Counted from the stretch's first letter, positions 15,687 through 23,285 are shown. The stretch is DNA of 64,000 nucleotides from Labrenzia sp. CE80 (GCF_009650605.1 NZ_WAJT01000001.1:434001-498000), one strand, 5' to 3'. Notes: generated from the sequence alone by a model not told the origin. Program-made: numbers and translations.

Positions 15687-17990
15687 ATGGACCAGATGAT
15701 TCCGGCCAAATTCGGTATTGGCGCGCCTGTGCGCCGGAAGGAAGATGCCAAGCTGATTACCGGCCATGGTATCTATACGGATGACTATGCGCCGACCGGG
15801 GCACTTCACGCCCACGTTTTGCGGTCCGCGATGGCCCATGCGAAAGTCTCGTTGAGCGGCCTGGAAGAGGCACGCGAGGTTCCCGGTGTCGCCATGATCC
15901 TGACCGCAGAAGATGTGTCCGACCTAAAACCAATGCCGACCAAGGCGGTGATGAAACAGGTCGACGGTACGTCTCACGCCTGTCCGCCACAGCCTGTCCT
16001 GTGTTCCGACACGGTTCGGTATGTCGGCGACGCAATAGCCTTTATCGTCGCCGACAGCGTGAACACCGCGAAGTCTGCGGCTGAATTGATCGAGGTGGAC
16101 TACGAGCCGCTTGAGGTCGCCGTCGGAATTGAAACCTCACTTCAGGAGGATGCGCCACTGGTCTGGCCGGAATACGGGTCGAACCAGGCGTTTGTCCTTG
16201 GTCATGGCGATGAAGACAAATGCGCTGCGGCATTCGAGGCTGCCGATCGTGTGGTGTCCATCAAGCTGATCAACAACCGTCTGGTCGCCAATTACCTGGA
16301 GCCACGAGGGTGTGTTGCGGAGTTCGATCCCGAGCTGGAGTGTTTCACCCTGACGGCTGGAACCCAGGGCGGTCATGGCATGCGCAGTGTGATCTGCAAT
16401 GACATCCTCGGTATTGATGAAGACAAGCTGCGGATCGTCACCCCGGAAGTGGGCGGCGGATTTGGCACCAAGATGTTCACCTACCGAGAATATCCGCTCT
16501 GTCTGACGGCTGCGCAGCGCCTTGGCAAACCCGTCAAGTGGACGGGTGAGCGGATGGACCATTTCGTGACGGACGCCCACGGCCGTGACAACGTCACATA
16601 TGCAGAACTGGCGCTCGACAAGGACGCGAAGATTGTCGGCCTGAAAATTGATGTTCTGGCCTCCATGGGGGCTTACCTTCACCAGTATGCGCCCTTCATT
16701 CCCTTTGTCGGCACATCCATGTCGACCGGCCTTTACGATGTGCCTGCGCTTTGGGTGACAGCCACTGGTGTCTATGAGAACACCGTGCCGACAGATGCTT
16801 ATCGCGGGGCAGGGCGGCCTGAAGCGGCCTATCTGATCGAGCGGCTGATCGAGAAAGCCGGAGCCGAGACAGGGCTCGGGTCAGCGGAAATACGCCGCCG
16901 GAATTTTGTCGCGGTCGAGAACCTGCCCTACACCACACAGACGGGCCGACTCTATGACACGGGTGATTTTGCGGGCCACATGGACAAGGCCATGGATGTG
17001 GCGGACTGGTCCGGCTTTGCGGCGCGGCAAAAGGCGAGTGCGGACAACGGCAAATTCCGTGGCATCGGCATGTGTTCCTATATCGAGGCCTGCGCTTTTC
17101 CTGGCGGTGAGGAAGCGACTGTGGAACTCAACGGCAATGGAACTGTGACGCTTTTGATCGGAACGCAGACCAACGGCCAGGGACACGCCACTTCCTATGG
17201 ACAGATCATCGCGGAGCAGCTTGGACTGGATCTTGAAAAGATCGAGGTCATCCAGGGCGATACGGACCGCGTGCGCAAGGGTGGCGGGACGGGTGGTTCG
17301 CGGTCCATTCCACTCGGACTTCCTTCCGTGAATGAAGCGTCCAAGACGCTGGTGAAGAAGATCAAGGATCAGGCGGCAGAGCAACTCGAGGTCGGACCCG
17401 AGGATCTGGAGCTGGTTGGCGGCGATGTCCGGGTTGTCGGAACGGACCGTCAGGTTACCCTGGCCGAGGTTGCAGCCAATGCGCCCCAGAAACTGTTTGG
17501 CCAGGAAGAGGTCAAGCAGGTTGAGGCGACCTATCCCAATGGAACGCACATTGCCGAAGTTGAGATCGACCCGGAAACGGGCAACGTTTCGGTCGAGAAC
17601 TATGTGATCGTCGACGACTTCGGCGTCACGGTGAATCCGATCCTTCTGGAAGGCCAGGTGCAGGGCGGGACAGCGCAGGCGATTAGCCAAGCCTTGTGCG
17701 AACGCACGGTTTACGACGAGGAAGGTCAGCTGCTGACGGCATCGCTGCTGGACTATCAGCTGATCCGGGCCGGAGACCTGCCAGACTTCAACTTCCAGAC
17801 CCGCAACATACCGTCGACCACCAATGCGATGGGCATCAAGGGGGCTGGGGAGGCTGGCACCATCGGCGGCTGTGCGTCCATCATGAACGCTGTGCAGAAG
17901 GCGCTGCGTGATGGCGCAGGCGTGGACCACATCGATATGCCGGCAACCCCGTCGCGCGTCTGGGAAGCGATCCAGGCGCAGAAAGCTTAG
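15687..17990 (+). CDS. Xanthine dehydrogenase-family molybdopterin-binding subunit
   Basis: Large (Mo-cofactor) subunit of a molybdenum hydroxylase, 767 residues, the usual length. It starts with 'GIGAPVRRKEDAKLITGHG', continues with the a/b hammerhead domain ('DAIAFIVADSVNTAKSAAEL') and the Mo-binding domains: 'TAGTQGGHGMRSVICNDILG', 'PEVGGGFGTK', 'AYRGAGRPEA' (371-380) and 'GIKGAGEAGTIGG' with the catalytic Glu722. The loop AYRGAGR is that of form-II CoxL/aldehyde-oxidoreductase types, not the AYRCSFR loop of true CO dehydrogenase. No FAD or [2Fe-2S] subunit gene is adjacent, and the product has neither domain nor a signal peptide. It probably oxidises an aldehyde made by the preceding enzymes (inference). 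Confidence 0.92.
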   Translation: MDQMIPAKFGIGAPVRRKEDAKLITGHGIYTDDYAPTGALHAHVLRSAMAHAKVSLSGLEEAREVPGVAMILTAEDVSDLKPMPTKAVMKQVDGTSHACPPQPVLCSDTVRYVGDAIAFIVADSVNTAKSAAELIEVDYEPLEVAVGIETSLQEDAPLVWPEYGSNQAFVLGHGDEDKCAAAFEAADRVVSIKLINNRLVANYLEPRGCVAEFDPELECFTLTAGTQGGHGMRSVICNDILGIDEDKLRIVTPEVGGGFGTKMFTYREYPLCLTAAQRLGKPVKWTGERMDHFVTDAHGRDNVTYAELALDKDAKIVGLKIDVLASMGAYLHQYAPFIPFVGTSMSTGLYDVPALWVTATGVYENTVPTDAYRGAGRPEAAYLIERLIEKAGAETGLGSAEIRRRNFVAVENLPYTTQTGRLYDTGDFAGHMDKAMDVADWSGFAARQKASADNGKFRGIGMCSYIEACAFPGGEEATVELNGNGTVTLLIGTQTNGQGHATSYGQIIAEQLGLDLEKIEVIQGDTDRVRKGGGTGGSRSIPLGLPSVNEASKTLVKKIKDQAAEQLEVGPEDLELVGGDVRVVGTDRQVTLAEVAANAPQKLFGQEEVKQVEATYPNGTHIAEVEIDPETGNVSVENYVIVDDFGVTVNPILLEGQVQGGTAQAISQALCERTVYDEEGQLLTASLLDYQLIRAGDLPDFNFQTRNIPSTTNAMGIKGAGEAGTIGGCASIMNAVQKALRDGAGVDHIDMPATPSRVWEAIQAQKA

Positions 17991-18015
17991 GCTTTTTACT
18001 TCGCGATGTTTTCGA

Positions 18016-18040
18016 GGCGAGAGGAGGCCTGGCTCTCGCC
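18016..18040 (+). terminator. Stem-loop after the molybdoprotein gene
   Basis: GGCGAGA (18016-18022) pairs with TCTCGCC (18034-18040), 26 bases after the stop codon. It lacks a T-run, so it is at best a weak or Rho-assisted terminator. Confidence 0.35.
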
Positions 18041-18045
18041 CGAAT

Positions 18046-18225
18046 TCATTCCGTTGCTGAAGAAACGGGCCTTTTACTCGACGTTGCGGCCTGGGATTTC
18101 GAATAGGCCTGCTCCGCGGCGGCTTCCAGCCTGGAACAATATTCAGCGGCTGTGAAGTTTCCGGCCTTCAAAAAATCCCGTCCAACGCGGATGTTGCCGT
18201 CATGCCTAGATGGATTTGGAAGGTG
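18046..18225 (-). other. Open frame continuing past the SbmA-like stop codon
   Basis: After the TAG at 18226-18228 the same frame stays open for 59 codons to a TGA at 18046-18048. The peptide looks protein-like, with a basic start (PNPSRHDGNIRVGRDF) and an amphipathic Ala/Glu helix (FTAAEYCSRLEAAAEQA). There is no ATG or GTG; a TTG lies inside 'DFLKAG'. It may be a decayed small gene, a C-terminal extension cut off by a nonsense mutation, or chance. I cannot match it to a family. Confidence 0.3.
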
Positions 18226-19239
18226 CTATTCTGCCGCCATTTCAACCGGCTCACCGCCGTTCTTTTCGAATTCCCATATGTGTCTTTCGAACGCGCGCAA
18301 GCGTTTATAGACTGAGATCAACTCAACGATGGTGGTCCAGGCGTTGACGAGATACTGGAACGAGTTTTCCACGCGGCCAAAAGCGCGAACAATCTGCTGC
18401 ATTATGCCAAGTGTGATCGCGCCGCTGATGATCGTGGGACCTAACGCGATATAGGGGACGAGAACCGTCGCCTGCAGGTAAGACCAGCGCGCAACATCGA
18501 AATAGAGATAGTGGAAGTAGAGGCGAAAATAGTTCTTCCGCACATTGCCGAAAAGTTCGGCGACTGAGGGCGGAGCCGCGCGCTCCTCGTTGTCCTCGCC
18601 GTAGACGAGTTCCTTGCGATAGGCCGCTTCGACCTTCTGGTTCTGGAATTCGAGGCCGGGCAGTTTGAAACCGACAACGGCCAGGAGCACAGTTCCCGAA
18701 GCCGCCGAGAGAATGGCAACATAGACCAGCGAGTGCGAAACGGTGCCGATCCAGGGCAACTCGGTGACATTTTCTGACAAGGTCCAGAGCAATGGCAAGA
18801 ATGCGATCAGGGTCATGATCGAGCGCATGAAGGAAACGCCGAGCCCCTCCATGATGCGCGCAAAGCGCATGGTGTCTTCCTGAACGCGTTGGGATGCGCC
18901 CTCAATGTGCCGCACAACCTGCCAGTGACCCATGTAGTAGTTGTTCATCGCCGTGCGCCAACGGAAAATGAAGTGCTTGATGAAGAAATCCAGGAACACC
19001 GCAACAACGATGTAGATCCCCGCGATGCGGAAGACGGTCATCATCTCCGCCATATATTCGGGAAATGTGATGCTGCCCGGTTCGCTGAGGGATCTCTGGA
19101 CAATATCGTAGAAGCTGCCGAACCATTCATTGATCTGAACGTCAAGCTGCACCTTGTACCAGGTTACTCCGAGGATCAGCACAGAGCCGATGTATGCCCA
19201 AAAGAACCACTTTCGATTCTGGAAGAAGGAACGAAACAT
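18226..19239 (-). CDS. SbmA/BacA-like peptide transporter (short form)
   Basis: Proton-driven inner-membrane importer family for peptide antibiotics and peptide-like molecules. Motifs typical of SbmA/BacA: 'FRWRTAMNNYYMGHW', 'RHIEGASQRVQEDTMRFA', 'GVSFMRSIMTLIAFLPLLWT', 'VVGFKLPGLEFQNQKVEAAY', 'RKELVYGEDNEERA', 'RKNYFRLYFHYLYF' and 'WTTIVELISVYKRLRAFE'. At 337 residues it lacks about 70 N-terminal residues, including the first membrane segments, compared with E. coli SbmA as I remember it (406); the N-terminus 'MFRSFFQNRKWFFWAYIG' is well formed, so this is a short subfamily rather than a broken gene. Its own promoter should lie in 19240-19639. Confidence 0.88.
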   Translation of the reverse strand: MFRSFFQNRKWFFWAYIGSVLILGVTWYKVQLDVQINEWFGSFYDIVQRSLSEPGSITFPEYMAEMMTVFRIAGIYIVVAVFLDFFIKHFIFRWRTAMNNYYMGHWQVVRHIEGASQRVQEDTMRFARIMEGLGVSFMRSIMTLIAFLPLLWTLSENVTELPWIGTVSHSLVYVAILSAASGTVLLAVVGFKLPGLEFQNQKVEAAYRKELVYGEDNEERAAPPSVAELFGNVRKNYFRLYFHYLYFDVARWSYLQATVLVPYIALGPTIISGAITLGIMQQIVRAFGRVENSFQYLVNAWTTIVELISVYKRLRAFERHIWEFEKNGGEPVEMAAE

Positions 19240-19639
19240 GCGGGCTCATCCTTTCGATTCGTCATTCGCACTTGCAAAACCTGCGTAAATATAGGCGCAA
19301 GGACCATGGCCCCAAGTCGGCAAACCTTCACTTTTTCGCGGAAAGTTGTGTAGAATCGGGAAGATTTCAAAGTTCGATGATAGTCAGGGCGGACATTGCA
19401 CAGAGCGATGGTCTTGGCTATCTTTATTGTGATTTGGTTCGCAGACAATGGCTTGCCGATTTCTCTCCGGATTGTCCTTGGTGGTTTGCTGCGGCAACCT
19501 GCCCTGAATATCAGGTTCCATCCTCGCTGACAGATGATTGCCGGCCCGGCCATCAGACTAGAAAGACAGAGTGGCTCTACGGGCCCGACGCCCCGCTCTG
19601 CCTCATCGATCTCGCGTCGGACCCTTTTGGATGTGACTT
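19240..19639. other. Divergent intergenic region, sbmA-like / eamA
   Basis: About 400 bases without a supported gene. A plus-strand frame beginning with ATG at 19377 runs to 19697 but is rich in Trp and Cys, matches nothing I know and overlaps the EamA start. No clear dyad, RNA gene or terminator is seen. The region must contain promoters for both flanking genes. Confidence 0.4.
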
Positions 19640-20641
19640 ATGGCGCTCTCCAGCGCAGCCTCGAAGTCTTCGGACGCTCCTGCATCGGCGGGCCTAACAC
19701 GTGTGGCCCCTCTCCTTGGAATTTCCCTGAAGTTGGCATCCACCCTGGTTTTTTCGATCATGGTGGTGGCTCTCAAGGTTGCCTCTGAAACCATCCCGAT
19801 TGGCGAGATTGTTTTTGCACGTAATTTCTTTGGAATGTGGCCTGTTCTGATCATGGTCGCGTTCAGAGGCGAGCTTGTCATCGCCTTTCGAACGAGCCGC
19901 CCACTCAGTCACATGGGGCGCTCTGCCGTTGGCATTGCGGCCATGATTTTTGCCTTCACGTCGTTTTCCCTGTTGCCGCTGCCCGATGCCACGGCGATCG
20001 GCTTTGCAACGCCGCTCATCGTGGTTGTTCTCGCCTGGGCGGTGTTGGGCGAACAGGTCCGCGTCTACCGCTGGTCTGCCGTTGGCGTCGGCTTGCTTGG
20101 CATCTTGATCATTCTGTCTCCGCATCTTGGCGAAGGCGAGTTTGGCGACAGTCAGACAATCGGTGCCATGTGCGGTGCCATGGCTGCGCTGTTTGCAGCC
20201 ATGGCGATGATTTTCGTTCGCAAGCTTTGCGAGAGCGAGCGCACGTCGACGATCGTAACCTGGTTCTCGGGATCGGCGACCGTGTTGTCGTTCGTAACGA
20301 TCCCTCTCGGCTGGCTCATTCCGTCTCAGGCCTGGGTGATGCCTGACTTTGAGACCTTCGGATTGCTGCTGCTCGTTGGTCTGTCGGGTGGCGTCGGGCA
20401 GATCCTGCTGACTCAGAGCTACCGCTTCGCGGACGCCTCGACCATCGCACCCTTCGACTATGCAAACATGATTTGGGCCGTTGTTTTGGGTTATTTTCTT
20501 TTTGCGGAAATTCCCGTGCCGGAGGTGCTGGCAGGAGCTGCCATCGTGATCGCTGCCGGCGTGTTTGTCATCTACCGCGAACACAGGCTCGGACTGGACC
20601 GGACCAAGAACCGGCGCGCGTCCACACCGTCGAAGTCTTAG
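19640..20641 (+). CDS. EamA/DMT-family transporter
   Basis: Ten-helix inner-membrane exporter of 333 residues. Two EamA halves are evident ('LLGISLKLASTLVFSIMVVA' and 'GAMCGAMAALFAAMAMIFVR'), with the common 'PFDYANMIWAVVLGYFLFAE' stretch in the ninth helix region. ATG at 19640 follows GGATGTG; a 25-residue polar N-terminus precedes helix 1. It is similar in layout to the two other EamA genes in this window. Substrate unknown. Confidence 0.85.
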   Translation: MALSSAASKSSDAPASAGLTRVAPLLGISLKLASTLVFSIMVVALKVASETIPIGEIVFARNFFGMWPVLIMVAFRGELVIAFRTSRPLSHMGRSAVGIAAMIFAFTSFSLLPLPDATAIGFATPLIVVVLAWAVLGEQVRVYRWSAVGVGLLGILIILSPHLGEGEFGDSQTIGAMCGAMAALFAAMAMIFVRKLCESERTSTIVTWFSGSATVLSFVTIPLGWLIPSQAWVMPDFETFGLLLLVGLSGGVGQILLTQSYRFADASTIAPFDYANMIWAVVLGYFLFAEIPVPEVLAGAAIVIAAGVFVIYREHRLGLDRTKNRRASTPSKS

Positions 20642-20651
20642 GTCTGATGCT

Positions 20652-21152
20652 TTGCTGAGAATTTTAAATGGCCAGCTTGTTAAAATCTCTCTTGCGCAAG
20701 AACATGACAAGGTGCTGCGCAGGGGCGACTTGGAAAGGCCAGCAGCACGCTTCAATCGCAAAGGGCAAGATGCCCTCTATCTGAGTCCTGACGAACTAAG
20801 CGCCAGAGTGGCCATCGGTCAATATGTTACGCCGGAGACCTCAGAGCGGGTGCTGCTGACATTTGATCTTTCCGATTGCCGGTTGTGTGATCTCCGTCAT
20901 CCAGATGCCGCGGAACTATATGAACTGGCTCGTCAGCCTTGGATTTCGCCACTTGAGGCCGGTGCGACGCCTCCTTCATGGAGTGCTGCCGACGAGATCA
21001 GGAAGGCTGATTTTGACGGACTTATAGACCCGTCACGCCGCAGGCCAGGTCTTTGGCACGTTACACTGTTCCGATGGAACGACGGTTCTGGGCCAAAGGT
21101 TCGTTCCATCGGCAGTCCGAAGCCAATCCGGCTCGCGCGCGACTTCAGATGA
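20652..21152 (+). CDS. RES-domain protein
   Basis: RES-fold protein (about 166 residues). Recognisable parts are 'ARFNRKGQDALYLSPDELSA' (Arg...Gly...ALYLS, the conserved first motif) and 'VLLTFDLSDCRLCDLR'. RES domains of toxin-antitoxin systems are NAD-degrading phosphorylases or ADP-ribosyltransferases, normally downstream of an Xre/COG5642 antitoxin; here the upstream neighbour is a transporter and no antitoxin is seen. There is no ATG; TTG at 20652 is chosen because AGGT lies just upstream and the conserved region begins about 30 codons later. The start, and therefore the N-terminus, is uncertain. Confidence 0.7.
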   Translation: MLRILNGQLVKISLAQEHDKVLRRGDLERPAARFNRKGQDALYLSPDELSARVAIGQYVTPETSERVLLTFDLSDCRLCDLRHPDAAELYELARQPWISPLEAGATPPSWSAADEIRKADFDGLIDPSRRRPGLWHVTLFRWNDGSGPKVRSIGSPKPIRLARDFR

Positions 21153-21154
21153 CC

Positions 21155-21391
21155 TCAAAACGCCTTGAAGGTGATGACCGTCTTGGTGTCCTGGATGCCG
21201 GCCACCGGATGGACCTTTTCGTTGACGAAGTGGCCGATGTCGGCGCCATCTTCGACGTAGAATTTGACGAGAAGATCGTAGTCGCCGCTCGTGGAATAGA
21301 TTTCCGAAGCGATCTCTGCATCTGCGATGGCATTGGCCACCTTGTAGGTTTCGCCGAGTTTGCATTTGATCATTACGAAGAAGGGCGTCAT
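21155..21391 (-). CDS. Stand-alone Lrp/AsnC ligand-binding (RAM) domain protein
   Basis: A 78-residue protein made only of the RAM/ACT-like effector domain of Lrp/AsnC regulators ('FFVMIKCKLGETYKVANAIA', 'YSTSGDYDLLVKFYVEDG', 'PVAGIQDTKTVITFKAF'), without the DNA-binding HTH. Such single-domain proteins usually form decamer-like rings and may modulate full-length Lrp proteins by mixed assembly. ATG at 21391 follows CTGGAG; an upstream in-frame extension of 33 residues lacks a ribosome site. It ends two bases from the RES gene and is divergent from the TPP-riboswitch operon. Confidence 0.85.
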   Translation of the reverse strand: MTPFFVMIKCKLGETYKVANAIADAEIASEIYSTSGDYDLLVKFYVEDGADIGHFVNEKVHPVAGIQDTKTVITFKAF

Positions 21392-21519
21392 GGCGAGCTC
21401 CAGAATGTGTCTGTTGTACTCGGCATGACCGATTTGGCCGTGGCAGTCAATTCCAGCTGCATACCTGGTGCTCGGCGCCGGGGCTTGCATTCGATCTGAT
21501 GACTTGCTAGCTGTCTCAA

Positions 21520-21618
21520 CATCTCATGGGGGTGCCCGGCGTTACGGATCGGGCTGAGAGGCAAACGGCCAACTCCTTGAACCTGATCCGGCTCATACCG
21601 GCGGAGGGATTTGAGATG
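21520..21618 (+). promoter_or_regulatory. TPP (THI-box) riboswitch
   Basis: Thiamine pyrophosphate aptamer controlling the thiM-thiD operon. Conserved elements: GGGTGCCC (21529-21537), CTGAGAG (21554-21560), CCTTGAACCTGATCCGG (21575-21591) and the 3' GGAGGGA strand (21603-21609). P1 is CATCTCA (21520-21526) with TGAGATG (21612-21618). Unusually, P1's 3' strand contains an ATG (21616-21618) that opens a short leader ORF, and GGAGGG is placed as its Shine-Dalgarno, so ligand binding should hide both. The expression platform therefore looks translational. Confidence 0.95.
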
Positions 21619-21702
21619 AGTATGTTCAAGGCTTCAGCCCTATCAATTTTGTCTGGTATCATGACCTGTCTCCATAACGTTTTACGGGGAGAAGGTCTTT
21701 GA
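21616..21702 (+). CDS. 28-residue leader ORF between the TPP riboswitch and thiM
   Basis: ATG at 21616 is spaced 7 bases from GGAGGG (21603-21608), and the frame ends at TGA 21700-21702. The peptide begins MSMFKASALSILSGIM and ends NVLRGEGL. Its stop overlaps the TTG start of thiM (TTGA at 21699-21702), the arrangement of translationally coupled genes. The peptide resembles nothing I know; its translation, rather than its product, may be what matters, because a ribosome reaching its end would open the hairpin over the thiM start. Confidence 0.55.
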   Translation: MSMFKASALSILSGIMTCLHNVLRGEGL

Positions 21703-21720
21703 ACGCCAAGACCTTCTCCC
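21687..21720 (+). promoter_or_regulatory. Hairpin hiding the thiM ribosome-binding site and start
   Basis: GGGAGAAGGTCTT (21687-21699) and AAGACCTTCTCCC (21708-21720) form a perfect 13-bp stem with an 8-base loop. The 5' arm contains the thiM Shine-Dalgarno (GGAGAAGG) and the first base of its TTG start; the 3' arm is thiM codons 4-8. No U-run follows, so this is a translation-blocking hairpin rather than an intrinsic terminator. Confidence 0.7.
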
Positions 21721-22484
21721 TTACGACTGACCGTATCGTCGAAGCCCTCGGGGCTCTACGACGTACGACACCGCGCATCCACTGCATCACAAATGCGGTC
21801 GCGCAATCCTTCACGGCTAATGTCCTGCTGGCCTTAGGTGCGGTGCCGTCGATGACGATTGCTTCTGAGGAAGTTGCCGGTTTCGCCTCAAGTGCTGATG
21901 CCTTGCTGATCAATCTGGGAACGCTCGACGAGACCAGACGGCTTGCTATCCCGATTGCTCTTCGTGCAGCGCAGGAAGCGAAGCGGCCGATCATTCTCGA
22001 CCCGGTTTTTGTCAACCGCTCTGAAATTCGCTGCGCTTTCGCCCGGAATCTCCTGCAGCAACGGCCGACACTCTTGCGGGTCAATCGGGAAGAAATGGCC
22101 GCTTTGTTTCCCTCTCGAGAACCGTTTGAAGTGCTTGCAGAGTTTGGGGCCATCCTTGCGATGACTGGTGCTGAAGACGTGGTTGGCGAAAGCGGCCGTA
22201 CAATCCGGCTCGGCAATGGTCATCCGCTTCTTGCCCGGGTGACTGCGACCGGATGTGCTGGTGGCGCGGTGATCGCTGCCTTTCTTGCGGTCGAGCCAGA
22301 TCCGGTTATCGCCGCCGCCGTGGGCGTTTCGGTTTTCAATATCGCGGGCGAAATCGCAGCCGAACGGGCAAATGGTCCAGGCTCGCTGGAGCCTGCGCTT
22401 CTGGATGCGCTCTACCTGCTCGACGGGGAAGAGATCTCTAAACGACTGAATATCATCGAACAAAGAGAAGGGGCGCGCGCATGA
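21699..22484 (+). CDS. thiM: Hydroxyethylthiazole kinase
   Basis: Phosphorylates 4-methyl-5-(2-hydroxyethyl)thiazole in thiamine salvage. Ribokinase-like fold of 261 residues: 'PRIHCITNAVAQSFTANVLL' (substrate region), 'GAVPSMTIASEEV', 'PIILDPVFVNRSEIR' and the anion-hole/catalytic 'VTATGCAGGAVIAAFLA' with the active-site Cys. An in-frame stop at 21675 and the lack of any other start force TTG at 21699, preceded by GGGGAGAAGG. It is governed by the upstream TPP riboswitch and overlaps thiD by four bases (ATGA). Confidence 0.94.
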   Translation: MNAKTFSLTTDRIVEALGALRRTTPRIHCITNAVAQSFTANVLLALGAVPSMTIASEEVAGFASSADALLINLGTLDETRRLAIPIALRAAQEAKRPIILDPVFVNRSEIRCAFARNLLQQRPTLLRVNREEMAALFPSREPFEVLAEFGAILAMTGAEDVVGESGRTIRLGNGHPLLARVTATGCAGGAVIAAFLAVEPDPVIAAAVGVSVFNIAGEIAAERANGPGSLEPALLDALYLLDGEEISKRLNIIEQREGARA

Positions 22485-23284
22485 CTGCGATTGCCGTCAC
22501 GATCGCGGGTTCGGATTCTGGCGGTGGTGCCGGGATTCAGGCCGATCTGAAGAGCTTTTCCGCAAATGGTGTCTATGGCGCTAGCGTCCTAACAGCCCTT
22601 ACTGCCCAGAATACGCTGGGAGTGACCGGCATCCAGGATGTTCCACCCGACTTCATTCGCGCGCAGATGGATGCGGTTTTTTCCGACCTTGCCGTCAAGG
22701 CCACAAAGATCGGGATGTTGTCGCGACCGGAAGTGATCCAAACAGTCGTCGATTGCCTGGCCGCGCACCAGACCGGCCCGATCGTCGTCGACCCGGTGAT
22801 GGTGGCGGCCTCAGGTGATCCTTTGCTCGCCGATGAAGCGGTTGACGTGCTGATGGAGCGTCTGGTTCCGGTCGCAGATCTCATCACGCCGAACCTTCAC
22901 GAGGTCGCGCGGATGCTTAGATCCAGTATGGCTGAGACCGAAGCTGACATGGCGAGCCAGGCCGAACGTCTTCTGGCAGCGGGAGCGAAGGCCGTCCTTG
23001 TCAAAGGTGGTCACGGCACGGGTTCGGAAAGCGCGGATCTGCTGATGAGTGAAGACGTCACGCAATGGTTTCGGGCACCGCGAATCGAGACGTCGAATAC
23101 TCACGGTACGGGCTGCACGCTTTCGTCGGCCATTGCTGCAGGCTTTGCAAAAGGTCTCGGGCTCGTCGAGGCGCTTGCTCAAGCGAAGGCCTACGTCAGC
23201 GCAGCGATCTCGTCCGCCGACCAGCTGAACATCGGCGCGGGCCATGGCCCGGTCCATCACCTCCATGCATTCTGGAGATCGTAA
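22481..23284 (+). CDS. thiD: Hydroxymethylpyrimidine/phosphomethylpyrimidine kinase
   Basis: Phosphorylates HMP and HMP-phosphate to the pyrophosphate used by thiamine phosphate synthase. 267 residues with 'IAGSDSGGGAGIQADLKSFS' at the N-terminus, 'KIGMLSRPEVIQTVVD', 'PIVVDPVMVAASGDPLL', 'LITPNLHEVARML' and 'THGTGCTLSSAIAAGFAKG' with the catalytic anion hole. ATG at 22481 overlaps the thiM stop. With thiM it makes a salvage pair; no thiE is visible here. Its stop codon is one base away from the next ATG. Confidence 0.95.
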   Translation: MTAIAVTIAGSDSGGGAGIQADLKSFSANGVYGASVLTALTAQNTLGVTGIQDVPPDFIRAQMDAVFSDLAVKATKIGMLSRPEVIQTVVDCLAAHQTGPIVVDPVMVAASGDPLLADEAVDVLMERLVPVADLITPNLHEVARMLRSSMAETEADMASQAERLLAAGAKAVLVKGGHGTGSESADLLMSEDVTQWFRAPRIETSNTHGTGCTLSSAIAAGFAKGLGLVEALAQAKAYVSAAISSADQLNIGAGHGPVHHLHAFWRS

Positions 23285-23285
23285 C

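Noticed and set aside
15687..17990. Possible CO dehydrogenase large subunit, with CoxD/CoxE-like genes in the same window
   Set aside because: The active-site loop reads AYRGAGR, not the AYRCSFR of form-I CoxL, and no coxM or coxS is present; the MoxR/VWA genes are 34-44 kb away and belong to a widespread pair.
19377..19697. Plus-strand ORF of about 106 codons ahead of the EamA gene
   Set aside because: Unusual Trp/Cys-rich composition, no ribosome site, no recognisable family and it overlaps the start of a well-supported gene.
21687..21720. Intrinsic terminator as the riboswitch expression platform
   Set aside because: The hairpin has no U-run and its 3' arm is thiM coding sequence, so translational control is the better reading.
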